This document shows, one piece after another, positions 36,047 through 47,774 of a DNA stretch of 64,000 bases. Position 1 is the stretch's first letter. Every line of letters begins with the position of its first letter. The stretch comes from PALSA-612 sp963791225. Its GTDB lineage: Bacteria; Actinomycetota; Thermoleophilia; Gaiellales; Gaiellaceae. The notes below the pieces were generated by a model. That model saw only the letters and a program-made list of their open reading frames with translations, had not been told where the DNA came from and searched no databases. Both the position numbers and the translations under genes were made by a program. The DNA is taken from assembly GCA_963791225.1 (NCBI GenBank), contig CAWBRV010000003.1, positions 992,001 through 1,056,000 on the forward strand. The letters are read 5' to 3'.

Positions 36047-39022
36047 ATGCGCGGCTCGATCCTCGCCGCGATCGCGATCGGCGTCGTTGCGCTCGCCGTC
36101 GGTACGACGGCGCACTCGTCGGCGGGCCTGTGGTGCGGCACGAGCGGATTCCCGACCGACCGGCTCCCGGACACGGTCGCCGGACAGCAGATCCACATCG
36201 TCTACGCGATCCCCTCTGACGGGCAGGACGCCTTCCCGCAGGACGCACAGCGGATCGTCGACGACCTCGGCGCCCTGGACGACTGGTGGCACCGCGAGGA
36301 TCCGACACGGACGCCCCGTTTCGACCTCTACGGCTTCCCGGGCTGTGCCGGCGGGCTCGATGCCCTCGACCTGTCGACCGTGCGGCTGCCCCACGACACC
36401 GCGTACTACTCTCCGATCGACGCGCGCGCGGACAAGCTCCGGACGGATCTCGACCGCACGTTCTCGGATCCCGCGAAGAAGTACCTCGTCTATTACGACG
36501 CGCCCGTCGACACGCCGTTCGACTGCGGCCAGTCCGCGATCGCAGCCGGCACCGGGGGGCCGACCGCCTACTCCTTCGTCTACCTGCAAGCTCCAGGCTG
36601 CACCCACGATCTCGGCGTGGGCGGCGGCACCGCGGGCTACACGGCCCACGAGTTGCTGCACAACCTCGGCGCCGTCCCCGACACCGCGCCGAACTCATGC
36701 TTCGAGCACTCGGTCTGCGACTGGTACTGGGACGTCGAGACGCAGTTCCCGACCGGCGACCCGATCTCCAAGCTCGTTCTCGACTTCGGACGCGACGACT
36801 ACTACGGCCACTCCGGGAGCTGGCTCGACGTCCAGGACTCGCCCTGGCTCGCGCACGTCGGCGCAGCGCAGGAGGCGCTCTCCGTCTCGGTCACGGGCCG
36901 TGGCCGGGGCACGGTCACGAGCGACCTTCCCGGGATCGCGTGCCCGGGCGCGTGCTCGATCCCGTGGGAGCGGGGCGCCCACGTCGCGCTGCACGCGACC
37001 CCTGCGCCCGGCTCGCTCTTCCTGCGCTGGGACGGCGCTTGTTCGGGCTCGGTCGACTGCTCGGTGACGATGAACGGAGCCACGTCGGTCACGGCGACGT
37101 TCGTGCCGTCGGTGGTCTCGCTCGCCGTGAACGTGCGTGGTCGCGGATCGGTTCGGAGCACACCGCGAGGGATCACGTGTCCCGGACACTGCTCCTCGCG
37201 GTTCGCATACGGCACGCCGGTGCGGCTGCGCACGTCCGCCCCGAAGGGCTGGCGCTTCGCGGCGTGGTCGGGAGCCTGCCGCGGTCACGGTGCCTGCGTG
37301 GTCTCCGAGGACGACGACCGGCGCGTGACGGCAACTTTCCGGAGCCGGTCGGTCCTGGCCGTCTCGTCGAGTGCGGGCCAGAACCCGATCCAGCGCGAGA
37401 ACGCGCTCGCGGGGACGTCGAGCTGGGGGAACGGGGACTGGGCCGACTCCGCGATCGAGGGCTACGCCTCCGAGACGAGCGTCAGGCCCGGTGAGACGCT
37501 GCACCTGCACGTCTCGAGCCCGGGTGACTACCGCGTCGAGATCTTCCGCCTCGGCTGGTACGGCGGGGTCGGCGGACGGCTCGTCACGTGTCTTCCCGGC
37601 TGCCTGGACTACCGCTCCGGCGCCGTGTACGGCGTGCCCGACCCGGACCCGGCCACCGGCGAGCTTCGCCTCTCCTGGCCGGTCACGGACACGCTCGCGA
37701 TCCCGGCGGACTGGGTCAGCGGTTACTACCTCGCCCGGCTCGTGCCGGCAGACGGCGGCGCGCGCGGCACGATCCCGTTCATCGTCAGCGAAGGCACCGA
37801 GCGACGCTCGCCGATCCTCGTCGAGGTGCCCGTGAACACGTGGCAGGCGTACAACTCCTTCGGCGGCAAGAGCCTCTACGACTTCAACTCGACGAGCCTC
37901 GTGCCGGCGAATCACGTCAGCTTCGACCGGCCCTACTTGTGGCAGGCGGCCGGCAGCCAGCCGGTGTCGAAGTGGGAGCTGCCTGTCGTCCGCTTCCTCG
38001 AGCGCGAGGGCTACGACGTCTCGTACGCGACGGACGCGGATGTCGACCGCAACCCCGCGCTGCTCCTCGTTCACCGCGTCGCGATCGTCGCGGGCCACGG
38101 GGAGTACTGGACGAAGAACATGCGCGACGGGTTCGAGAACGCTCTTGCCCAGGGGACGAACCTCGCCTTCCTCGGCGCGAACATCGGCTACTGGCAGGTG
38201 CGCTACGAGGACGGCGGACGGACGATGCTCGGCTACAAGGCGGCCCCCGACCCCGAGCCGAACCTGGCGCTGAAGACGACGCTCTTCCGCTCCCTCGCGC
38301 CGCCACGCCCGGAGTGCTCGCTCCTTGGGGTCCAGCACTACACGGGCTCGTACGACTGGCCGCGGGCCGACTTCCAGGTCGGCGCCGCCGGCGACCCCTG
38401 GCTCACCGGCACCGGTCTGACTGCCGGCAGCGTCGTCGCCGGTGTCGTCAGCCGGGAGCACGACCAGATCCCGGCCGGGAGCCCGGCGGGGACGTCGTGC
38501 GGTCTGAAGGTCGCCGTCCTCTTCCATCACGAAGGCACGATCGACCTCGAGCGGGCCGAGGCCGTCCGCTACACCGCCCCTTCCGGCGCCCGCGTTTTCA
38601 GCGCCGGCTCGTACGAGTTCCCGTGGGCGCTCGACGGCTACCGCGTGAACGGCGACGGGATCGAGACACCGGTCGACCCGCGCGTGCAGCAGTTCATGCG
38701 CAACGTGCTCGCCGACCTCCAGATGCCCGAGACGCCGGCCCTCGTCGCGGTGCGCCGGCTGAAGCGCTCGATCCGGGTGACCGTGACCCGTGTCGACCCG
38801 CGCGTCTCCAGCGTCCTCGTCTTCCGCCACCGCGGCACCGCCGCGTTTGCACCGGGCGACCCGGCCGTCACGCAGATCTGCCGGACGACGGCCACGACCT
38901 GCCTCGACGCGGCCCGGCTGAGCCCCGGCCTCTATCGCTACTCGGCGGTGTTCCTCGACGAGTGGGGCCGGTCGCAGCCGCGGCTCTCGGCGCCGGTGCG
39001 CGTGCCGAAACCGCGACGCTAG
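36047..39022 (+). CDS. Large secreted protein: HExxH domain, two InlB-type repeats, DMFase-like C-terminal half
   Basis: 991 residues. Signal peptide at 1-25 (SILAAIAIGVVALAVGTTA). Residues ~30-270 contain a zinc-protease-like motif HELLH (201-205) followed by NLGAVP, so a peptidase-like domain. Two ~75-residue repeats follow (~275-430), each with paired Cys (IACPGACS, ITCPGHCS) and W-x-GAC, of the divergent InlB/bacterial-repeat type. From ~440 to ~900 it resembles the large subunit of N,N-dimethylformamidase (RLGWYGGVGGR, VNTWQAYNSFGGKSLYDFNS, AGHGEYWTKNMRDG). A fibronectin-like tail ends the protein. Activity is unknown. Confidence 0.82.
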   Translation: MRGSILAAIAIGVVALAVGTTAHSSAGLWCGTSGFPTDRLPDTVAGQQIHIVYAIPSDGQDAFPQDAQRIVDDLGALDDWWHREDPTRTPRFDLYGFPGCAGGLDALDLSTVRLPHDTAYYSPIDARADKLRTDLDRTFSDPAKKYLVYYDAPVDTPFDCGQSAIAAGTGGPTAYSFVYLQAPGCTHDLGVGGGTAGYTAHELLHNLGAVPDTAPNSCFEHSVCDWYWDVETQFPTGDPISKLVLDFGRDDYYGHSGSWLDVQDSPWLAHVGAAQEALSVSVTGRGRGTVTSDLPGIACPGACSIPWERGAHVALHATPAPGSLFLRWDGACSGSVDCSVTMNGATSVTATFVPSVVSLAVNVRGRGSVRSTPRGITCPGHCSSRFAYGTPVRLRTSAPKGWRFAAWSGACRGHGACVVSEDDDRRVTATFRSRSVLAVSSSAGQNPIQRENALAGTSSWGNGDWADSAIEGYASETSVRPGETLHLHVSSPGDYRVEIFRLGWYGGVGGRLVTCLPGCLDYRSGAVYGVPDPDPATGELRLSWPVTDTLAIPADWVSGYYLARLVPADGGARGTIPFIVSEGTERRSPILVEVPVNTWQAYNSFGGKSLYDFNSTSLVPANHVSFDRPYLWQAAGSQPVSKWELPVVRFLEREGYDVSYATDADVDRNPALLLVHRVAIVAGHGEYWTKNMRDGFENALAQGTNLAFLGANIGYWQVRYEDGGRTMLGYKAAPDPEPNLALKTTLFRSLAPPRPECSLLGVQHYTGSYDWPRADFQVGAAGDPWLTGTGLTAGSVVAGVVSREHDQIPAGSPAGTSCGLKVAVLFHHEGTIDLERAEAVRYTAPSGARVFSAGSYEFPWALDGYRVNGDGIETPVDPRVQQFMRNVLADLQMPETPALVAVRRLKRSIRVTVTRVDPRVSSVLVFRHRGTAAFAPGDPAVTQICRTTATTCLDAARLSPGLYRYSAVFLDEWGRSQPRLSAPVRVPKPRR

Positions 39023-39834
39023 GACGCGAGCAGGCTCGCGGTGACGGCGGCAGGCTTGCGGAGCAGGAACAGATCCTGGTGCGGATTGCCTTTCGCGCCG
39101 TTCGGGATCGCGTCGAGGAGCTCGAACCCGCGTGCGAGCCTCCCCTCGACGTCCGTCTGCGGGTGGAAGGCCGTGCACAGGTTCGTCCCGGCCACCTGCT
39201 CGTAGCGGACGACGACCTCGCCGGCCAGGAAGCGCTCCTGCTCGGCGGCCGAGAGTCGGCTCAGGTAGCGCTCGCCGTGCGTCGTCACGATCAGGAGGCC
39301 CCCGGGGCGCAAGACGCGGGTCAGCTCGAGCATCCAGCTCTCCTGCAGCTCGGTCGGAAGGTGCGTCAGCACCGACAGCGCGTAGGCAAAGTCGACGCTG
39401 TCCGCGGGCAGGGCGAGCGGCGGAGCGAGGCGGTTCCGCTCGAAGCGGCCGAACTGCAGGTTCGCGCGACACCAGTCGACGCCGACGGCGTCCATGTCGG
39501 AGCCGTGGACATCGCCGGGCAGGCTCGCGAGGTGCCTCGTCACGCGACCGCAGCCGCAGCCGAAGTCGAGCACGGCCGCGAAGTCCTCGAGTTTCGAGCC
39601 CGCCCGCACGAGCGTCGCCCGCATCGCCTCCACGGCCAGCCGTCCGCTCTCGAGAAACCATGCCGAGTCTGCCGTGCCGGCGACGCGGATCCTCAGCTTC
39701 GCAGGTGGGAGCGGCAGCTCGTCCGGGTCGGTGACGTCGTTCCGCGCACCGACCGCGCGTAGCCGCTCGTAGGCGCGATACGCCGGGCGGAGAAGGCCGA
39801 CCCGCGCGAGCTGCGTCAACGCCGCATGCTTCAC
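39019..39834 (-). CDS. Class I SAM-dependent methyltransferase
   Basis: 271 residues from GTG 39834. SAM-binding motif I AVLDFGCGCGRVTRHL, acidic loop GSDMDAVG, motif IV region SVDFAYALSVLTHLP, and ELTRVLRPGGLLIVTTHG. The substrate is unknown. Its stop shares the ctag tetranucleotide with the convergent secreted-protein gene (4-bp overlap). Confidence 0.88.
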   Translation of the reverse strand: MKHAALTQLARVGLLRPAYRAYERLRAVGARNDVTDPDELPLPPAKLRIRVAGTADSAWFLESGRLAVEAMRATLVRAGSKLEDFAAVLDFGCGCGRVTRHLASLPGDVHGSDMDAVGVDWCRANLQFGRFERNRLAPPLALPADSVDFAYALSVLTHLPTELQESWMLELTRVLRPGGLLIVTTHGERYLSRLSAAEQERFLAGEVVVRYEQVAGTNLCTAFHPQTDVEGRLARGFELLDAIPNGAKGNPHQDLFLLRKPAAVTASLLAS

Positions 39835-39860
39835 GTGCGGATCATGGCACGGCGGGTGGA

Positions 39861-40055
39861 GTGCGTCTCTCGGGCGGCGACGCATCGGCCGCCGTAACGT
39901 TCGCGCCCGTCTCGGGACAAAACGAGGATGGGTATCGTCCTGGCGCTACGAGCGCGGTCACGACCACCCCTGACGAGCGTCGCCTCCTCCAGCAGTTCCG
40001 GGCAGGTGACGAGGCCGAATTGGCCGACTGGTTCCGCGCGCTGCTCGGCGGCTGA
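39861..40055 (+). CDS. Small hypothetical protein
   Basis: 64 residues from GTG 39861. The C-terminal half (TTPDERRLLQQFRAGDEAEL, then ADWFRALL) is a good amphipathic helix pair in genome-typical codons; the N-terminal half is poor. A strong terminator begins 4 bases after the stop, which supports a real transcript end here. Confidence 0.4.
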   Translation: MRLSGGDASAAVTFAPVSGQNEDGYRPGATSAVTTTPDERRLLQQFRAGDEAELADWFRALLGG

Positions 40056-40058
40056 GAC

Positions 40059-40090
40059 GGGGCGGGCACTCCGGCCGGAGTGCCCGCCCC
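40059..40090. terminator. Bidirectional terminator between small gene and exporter
   Basis: A perfect 32-base inverted repeat (ggggcgggcactccgg / ccggagtgcccgcccc), lying between the stops of two converging genes. Confidence 0.75.
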
Positions 40091-40102
40091 CGAGGACCCT
40101 CG

Positions 40103-41584
40103 CTACGCGGCCTCCGATGCCAGCTCGCCCTCGACTCCCGGCGCGTTCGGCTCGATCATTACGGCGGCGACGGCGGAGGCAACTGCGGCCAGCGCCGCGA
40201 GCACCCAGAAGGCGATCTGATAGCCGTGGTCGAGCGCCGCGGCGCTCGAGGCCGACACGCCCACGTGCGAGTCCACGTAGCGGTTCGTGAACGTGACGGC
40301 GATCGTCGTTGCTGCCGCGAGCCCGACGGCGCCGCCGATCTGCTGGCTCGTGTTGATCAGCCCGGAGGCGATGCCGGCGTCGGACTCTTCGACGCCGATC
40401 AGCGCCGCGATCGTCATCGGCACGAACGAGAGGGCGAGACCAATGCCGCTGACGAGGAAGCCGGGGAAGATGTCCCAGAAGTAGTGCCCGTCGGTCGGCA
40501 GTTGCGTGAACAGCACGAGTCCTGCCGCCGACAGCGCGAGCCCGACCGGAAGCACGCGCCGGACGCCGACCCTGGTCACGAGACCCTGGGCGACGGCCGC
40601 GAAGATGATGATGGCGAGCGTCAGCGTCAGGTACGCGACGCCGGTCTTGATCGCGGAGTAGTGCAGCACCTCCTGCATGTACAGCGTCAACAGGAAGAAC
40701 TGCGAGAAGAGCGCCGCCCCGACCAGGAAGCCCGTGATGTTGGCCGCCGAGAGCGTGCGGTTCCGGAAGATCCGGAGCGGCAGGATCGGCGCCTCCGAGC
40801 GGATCTCGATCGCGAGGAAGGTCAGGATGAGCGCCGTCGAGGCGACGAGCAGGCCGATCGTGGACGCAGTTCCCCAGCCGTCCTGCGCCGCACGCGTCAT
40901 CGCGTAGACGAGCAGCATCAGTCCGCCGGTGATCGAAACTGCCCCGGCGACGTCGAAGTGCCGGTGGCCGAGCGTCGCGCGGCTCTCCCGGACGAGGAAC
41001 GGGGTGACGGCGATGACGGCCACGCCGACCGGGACGTTGATGAAGAAGATCCACGACCACCCGATCGATGTCGTCAGCAGGCCGCCGAGCAGCACGCCGG
41101 CCGCGCCGCCGCTACCTGAAACGGCGCCCCAGATGCCGAGCGCGAGGTTGCGGTCGCGCCCTTCGGCGAACATCGTCATCAGGATCGACAGGGCCGCGGG
41201 GGAAAGGATGCCGCCGCCCAGGCCCTGCAGGGCGCGGAACACGATCAGCGATGTCTCGGACCACGCGAGGCCGGAAAGGAGCGAGGCGATCGTGAACAGC
41301 GCGAGGCCGGCGATGAACAGGCGTCGCCGCCCGAGCAGGTCGGCCATGCGACCGCCGAGGAGCAGAACGCCCCCGAACATGATCGCGTAGGCGGTCACGA
41401 CCCACTGGAGGCTCTCCTGCGTGAAGTGGAGATCGCTCTGGATCGACGGCAGCGCCACGTTGACGATCGCGACGTCGAGAATGACCATGAACTGCGCCGC
41501 GACGACGACCGCGAGCGCGATCCATCGCTTCCTGTCGATCGTGGTCCCTGCCCCGGTGGTTGCTGTGGCGTCGATGCTGCTCAT
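40103..41584 (-). CDS. MFS multidrug exporter, DHA2 family
   Basis: 493 residues from ATG 41584 (GGGGGAC upstream). Fourteen hydrophobic helices; LDVAIVNVALPSIQ in helix 1, motif A GGRMADLLGRRR, and motif C-like SGSGGAAGVLLGG. It diverges from a MarR regulator gene 70 bp away, with an operator-like palindrome between them, so induction by the exported compound is likely. Confidence 0.93.
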   Translation of the reverse strand: MSSIDATATTGAGTTIDRKRWIALAVVVAAQFMVILDVAIVNVALPSIQSDLHFTQESLQWVVTAYAIMFGGVLLLGGRMADLLGRRRLFIAGLALFTIASLLSGLAWSETSLIVFRALQGLGGGILSPAALSILMTMFAEGRDRNLALGIWGAVSGSGGAAGVLLGGLLTTSIGWSWIFFINVPVGVAVIAVTPFLVRESRATLGHRHFDVAGAVSITGGLMLLVYAMTRAAQDGWGTASTIGLLVASTALILTFLAIEIRSEAPILPLRIFRNRTLSAANITGFLVGAALFSQFFLLTLYMQEVLHYSAIKTGVAYLTLTLAIIIFAAVAQGLVTRVGVRRVLPVGLALSAAGLVLFTQLPTDGHYFWDIFPGFLVSGIGLALSFVPMTIAALIGVEESDAGIASGLINTSQQIGGAVGLAAATTIAVTFTNRYVDSHVGVSASSAAALDHGYQIAFWVLAALAAVASAVAAVMIEPNAPGVEGELASEAA

Positions 41585-41612
41585 CACGTCCCCCAATCGT
41601 TGATCGTCTCCA

Positions 41613-41657
41613 CGATATCAGTTGACAACGATGGGACGCGCTACACTTATTCCGATG
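41613..41657 (+). promoter_or_regulatory. marR promoter with operator-like palindrome
   Basis: A -35 TTGACA at 41622-41627 and a -10-like ACTTAT at 41645-41650 with 17-bp spacing place the start of transcription at or next to ATG 41655, so the mRNA would be leaderless. The -35 is inside a palindrome GTTG-A-CAAC (41621-41629), a plausible MarR site that would control both divergent genes. Confidence 0.5.
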
Positions 41658-42158
41658 GACGCGGCCGAGATCGAGATCGTTCCGAAGGAGACGCCCGGGG
41701 CGTTCCCCCGCGAACTGCTCGCGAGCCCCGCGTTCCTCCTCGCCCGCGTCGGCTTCGCCATCAAGGCGCGCTCGATCACGGAGTTCGCGGAGCAGGGGTT
41801 CACGCCCTACCATTTCAGCGTGCTGGCAGTCCTCGACGAGGGCGCGCGCGCGACGCAGGCGACGATCGCCGACGCGCTCCGGCTCGACCGGAGCCAGCTC
41901 GTGGGTCTGCTCGACGGACTCGAAGAGCGGGGCCTGATCGAGCGGCGCCGCGACCCGCACGACCGCCGCCGCCAGGCGGTCAGCCTGACCTCTGCGGGCC
42001 GCGAGACCCTGGTCGGGCTGCGGTCTACGGTAACGCGGATCGAGAACGAGTTCCTGGCGCCGCTCTCGGCGACGGACCGGGACGCTCTCCGCAGCCTGCT
42101 GCTCCGGCTCGTCCGCCACCACGACCCGCGCTGCGCAGGACCGGACGAGCCGGCCTAG
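41655..42158 (+). CDS. MarR-family transcriptional regulator
   Basis: 167 residues from ATG 41655 (earlier starts at 41631 and 41622 lie within the promoter). Winged helix: FTPYHFSVLAVLDEGARATQ, then LRLDRSQLVGLLDGLEERGL and the wing RRRDPHDRRRQAVSLT. Dimer-forming helices at both ends. It probably represses the divergent exporter and itself. Confidence 0.92.
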   Translation: MDAAEIEIVPKETPGAFPRELLASPAFLLARVGFAIKARSITEFAEQGFTPYHFSVLAVLDEGARATQATIADALRLDRSQLVGLLDGLEERGLIERRRDPHDRRRQAVSLTSAGRETLVGLRSTVTRIENEFLAPLSATDRDALRSLLLRLVRHHDPRCAGPDEPA

Positions 42159-42267
42159 CGATCACCCCGGGCCACGGGTTCGGCGCGGACGATTCCCCTG
42201 CAATTTGCGCCTATCCGCCGGGGGCACCCCAGCCCACCACCCACTTTCGATGGTAGCGCGGAAACCG

Positions 42268-42749
42268 TCATGTGTCTGGCACGCCGGTGTGCCGAGAGGG
42301 TGACGATTGCTCCACAGGCCGACCGGGTGCGAGGCGGCGACGGAGCACGTCGTCGAGCGAGAATCGTCCCGCTCCTGCCCAGACGAGGAACAGCATCGCC
42401 ACGAGGAGGAGCGGCGCCAGGCCGAGATTGACGAAGCCGCCGTCGACGCGCCCACCGGTCGCGATCGCGCCGACCATGTTCCCGGCCAGGCCGAGCGCCA
42501 CGAGCCGCGTGACGAGGCCGGCCACGAGCAGGATGCCGCCGACGAGCTCGACCGTTCCGATCGCGTACGTGAACAGCTCGGGCGCCGGTAGGCCGTAGCG
42601 CCCGAAGGCGCGCGTCTCCTTCGCGTGGTGCACGAACTTGCTCTGCCCGAAGCCGATCAGGACCGCGCCCGCGCCGACCCGGACGACGGTGGCGGCGATC
42701 GACGCCCAGGGCGAGCCCGGGGCGAGTACAAGCGCGACGAGCCGCTCGA

Positions 42750-42753
<4 letters not shown>
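42268..42753 (-). CDS. DoxX-family membrane protein
   Basis: 161 residues from GTG 42753, which overlaps the stop of the glycoside hydrolase frame (GTGA). Four hydrophobic helices; GAGAVLIGFGQSKFVHHAKE, AFGRYGLPAPELF, and TVELVGGILLVAGL are typical of DoxX/DoxD-like quinone-associated membrane proteins. The coupling to a glycoside hydrolase has no obvious meaning. Confidence 0.87.
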
Positions 42754-45337
<2,584 letters not shown>

Positions 45338-45398
45338 CCCGCACAGTCTTCTGGACCGGGCGTCCGTTACGCGCACCTGCCCGACTACGATTCGCGGC

Positions 45399-46244
45399 AT
45401 GGCCCAGCTCCCCGCCGGGACGGTCACGTTCGTCTTCACCGACCTCGAAGGCTCGACGGCGCTCGTCAAGGAGCTCGGCGAGCGCTACGGCGACGTGCTC
45501 TCGCAGCACCGGCGGATCGTCCGCGAGGTGTTCGGCGGGTCGGGCGGCACCGAGATCGACACCCAGGGCGACGCGTTCTTCTACGCCTTCCCGCGGGCGC
45601 GCGAGGCCGTGACCGCGTCGGTCGAGGTGCAGCGCGCCCATGCCGCCGCCGAGTGGCCTGCAGACGCGACCGTCCGAGTCCGGATCGGCCTGCACACGGG
45701 GGAGCCGGCGGTCGGCGAGGAGGGTTATCACGGGCTCGACGTCGTCCGGGCCGCCCGGATCTGCACAGTCGGCCGCGGCGGGCATGTGTTGATGTCCGAG
45801 ACGACGCGTGCGCTCGTCGGCTCGAGCCTTCCGGACGGCGTGTCCGTCTTCCCGATCGGCGAGCGGCACCTGAAGGGCATCGACGAGCCGGAGCGGGTGT
45901 TCGAGCTCGACATCGAGGACGTCGAGGCCACGCCCGAGGAGAAGCCGGCCAAGCGACGCGGGCCCAAGCGCTCGCCCGGGCCGGCGCGTCAGCGGGACGA
46001 CAAGGACTTCGAGCGCCGCATAGAGGACTTCGGGCAGCGGCTCTCGGACAGCATCCAGGAGCGCGTCCTGCGGTCACTCGAAGGGGCGCTCGGGAAGGTC
46101 GCGCCGCCGCCTGCGGAGAGCCTGGCCGACCACGACGACGACGCCGCCGTCGACGACATGGCCGGTCGCGCGTTCGAAGACCGGATCCTCGCCCGGGTCG
46201 AGGAAGCCGTCCGCGCGTCGACGCCGCCTCCGGACGCCGAGTAG
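45399..46244 (+). CDS. Class III cyclase-homology protein
   Basis: 281 residues from ATG 45399. Residues 1-160 are a cyclase domain: FVFTDLEGSTALV and DTQGDAFFYAF keep the metal Asp pair, but the substrate Lys is absent and the Asn/Arg site reads VRAARIC, as in the protein at 26851. The rest is charged linker and predicted coiled coil (FGQRLSDSIQERVL). It diverges from the glycoside hydrolase gene by 61 bp. Confidence 0.85.
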   Translation: MAQLPAGTVTFVFTDLEGSTALVKELGERYGDVLSQHRRIVREVFGGSGGTEIDTQGDAFFYAFPRAREAVTASVEVQRAHAAAEWPADATVRVRIGLHTGEPAVGEEGYHGLDVVRAARICTVGRGGHVLMSETTRALVGSSLPDGVSVFPIGERHLKGIDEPERVFELDIEDVEATPEEKPAKRRGPKRSPGPARQRDDKDFERRIEDFGQRLSDSIQERVLRSLEGALGKVAPPPAESLADHDDDAAVDDMAGRAFEDRILARVEEAVRASTPPPDAE

Positions 46245-46301
46245 CGACCGCGATCGTGCCGCTCGGCACGTTCCGTCCGACCCGCCGTCTACCTTCGGCG
46301 G

Positions 46302-46448
46302 ATGCCGCATTGGGTCGTCTTGCTCGCGGCAGCACTGGGAGCCTGGCTCCTGCTTGCCGTGGGCGGTGGGTTCGCACTCGGCCGCAGCCTGGACGCGGTT
46401 GCACGGTGGCTGCGGCGGCCGCGGGCGCCCGGGCCACGCGGGTCCTGA
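46302..46448 (+). CDS. Small single-pass membrane protein
   Basis: 48 residues from ATG 46302. One hydrophobic helix (VVLLAAALGAWLLLAVGGGF) followed by a basic tail (RWLRRPRAPGPRG): an N-out/C-in anchor by the positive-inside rule. It precedes the coiled-coil gene by 26 bp and may be co-transcribed. Confidence 0.5.
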   Translation: MPHWVVLLAAALGAWLLLAVGGGFALGRSLDAVARWLRRPRAPGPRGS

Positions 46449-46474
46449 CCGGCGCCGCCTCCTAGAATCAGCCC

Positions 46475-47764
46475 GTGACGAGCGGTCCCGAGCCCACGCC
46501 GGAGATCGCGGCCGAGCTCTCGCGGCTGCGGGCGCTAGAACAGGGGCTGCGTGCCGAGCGGGAGCGCATCCGGGCTGCCGCGGCGGAGGAGATCGCCCGC
46601 CTCCAGACGGCGCTGCGCGAGAGCGCCGCGCGCGCCTCGCAGCGCGAGCGAGAGGTGCAGTCGCTGTCCGGTGAGCTGCAGAAGCGCGACGTCTCCCGAC
46701 CGCCGCGGGTGCGCCGCGGAGGCTTTCGATCCGGCCGTGGCGGCGACGACACCTCCGGTGCTCTCGCCCGCGTCCTGGCGACGTTCGAGCTGCAACGGCA
46801 GCAACTCGAGGAGCGCGCCCGCGCTGTTGCCGAGACCGAGCAGCGCCAGCGCGCGGCCGCCGCCGAGCTCAGCACCCAGGCCGAACGGCTGACGCTGCAG
46901 GAGGGCGAGCTCGAGGAGCGGCGCGGACTCTCCTCGGAGCTGGAGGCGGCACAGAAGCGGATCGCGAAGCTCGAGCGCCAACTCGAGGAGCACAACGAGA
47001 CGCGGGCCTTGTTGAACGCGGCGACCGCCGAGCTCGCGGCCCTCGGGAAGGCCGCTCAGGAGCGCCGCGAGGCGGAGGCAGCGCTGCTCGCCACCCAGGC
47101 CCGTCTCGCGGAGGTCGAGCGGGCGCTCGAGCTCGCGACGGCCTCGACCGCCGTTGCGGCCGCACACGGCACGGGACACGAGCGGGAGGCGGAGGAGCGG
47201 ATCGAGGAGCTGCTGGCCCGCCGTGAGGGCGAGCTCGAGCAGCGCGCCGAGAGCGACCTCGCGCTGCGACGCGAGCAGCTCGAGCAGTCGATGGCGGCCG
47301 ATCTCGACCGGCGGCGGCACGACCTCGAGGTGGAGGCGCGGGCCGAGCTCGCCCGGCGGGAGCAGGAGCTGGCGGCCGTGGTGGCAGCGGAGCTGACGCA
47401 ACGGCGTGACGAGCTCGAGCGCGAAGCGGCGGAGGCACGCGAGCGCCTGAGGGCGGGAGGCGACGAGCGTCTCGACCGCGAGCGGGCCGGGCTGCAGGAG
47501 CAGCTGGAGGCGCGAGAGCGGGAGCTCGCGCGGCGCGAGGACGAGATGACGCGGCTCGAGATCGAGCTTTCGGTCGTGCGCCGGCGGATCGGGGACGAGG
47601 AACGGCGACTCCAGGAGCGTGCCTGGCGGACTGGAGCGCTGGAGAGGAGGAGAGCATCCTCGAACCTGCCCGTCCGCCCGGACAGCGGACACACGTTCAG
47701 CGACGGCTGGGGGCGCCTCGCCCGCGGCGGCGACAGCGGCGACGCGCCGGACGGAAGCTGGTAG
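46475..47764 (+). CDS. Long coiled-coil protein
   Basis: 429 residues from GTG 46475. Apart from a Gly/Arg-rich gap (~75-95) and a disordered C-terminus, nearly all of it is heptad-pattern coiled coil rich in Glu, Arg, Ala and Leu (for example RLRALEQGLRAERERIRAA, EREAAEARERLR). No ATPase heads, so not an SMC protein. A scaffold or cell-shape role is possible. Composition bias makes homology hard to judge. Confidence 0.75.
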   Translation: MTSGPEPTPEIAAELSRLRALEQGLRAERERIRAAAAEEIARLQTALRESAARASQREREVQSLSGELQKRDVSRPPRVRRGGFRSGRGGDDTSGALARVLATFELQRQQLEERARAVAETEQRQRAAAAELSTQAERLTLQEGELEERRGLSSELEAAQKRIAKLERQLEEHNETRALLNAATAELAALGKAAQERREAEAALLATQARLAEVERALELATASTAVAAAHGTGHEREAEERIEELLARREGELEQRAESDLALRREQLEQSMAADLDRRRHDLEVEARAELARREQELAAVVAAELTQRRDELEREAAEARERLRAGGDERLDRERAGLQEQLEARERELARREDEMTRLEIELSVVRRRIGDEERRLQERAWRTGALERRRASSNLPVRPDSGHTFSDGWGRLARGGDSGDAPDGSW

Positions 47765-47774
47765 CTTGCCGCCC

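Noticed and set aside
36695..39661. 988-codon open frame on the minus strand
   Set aside because: It is antisense to the large secreted protein and the methyltransferase; its translation is Arg/Ala-rich, without domains. A shadow caused by high GC.
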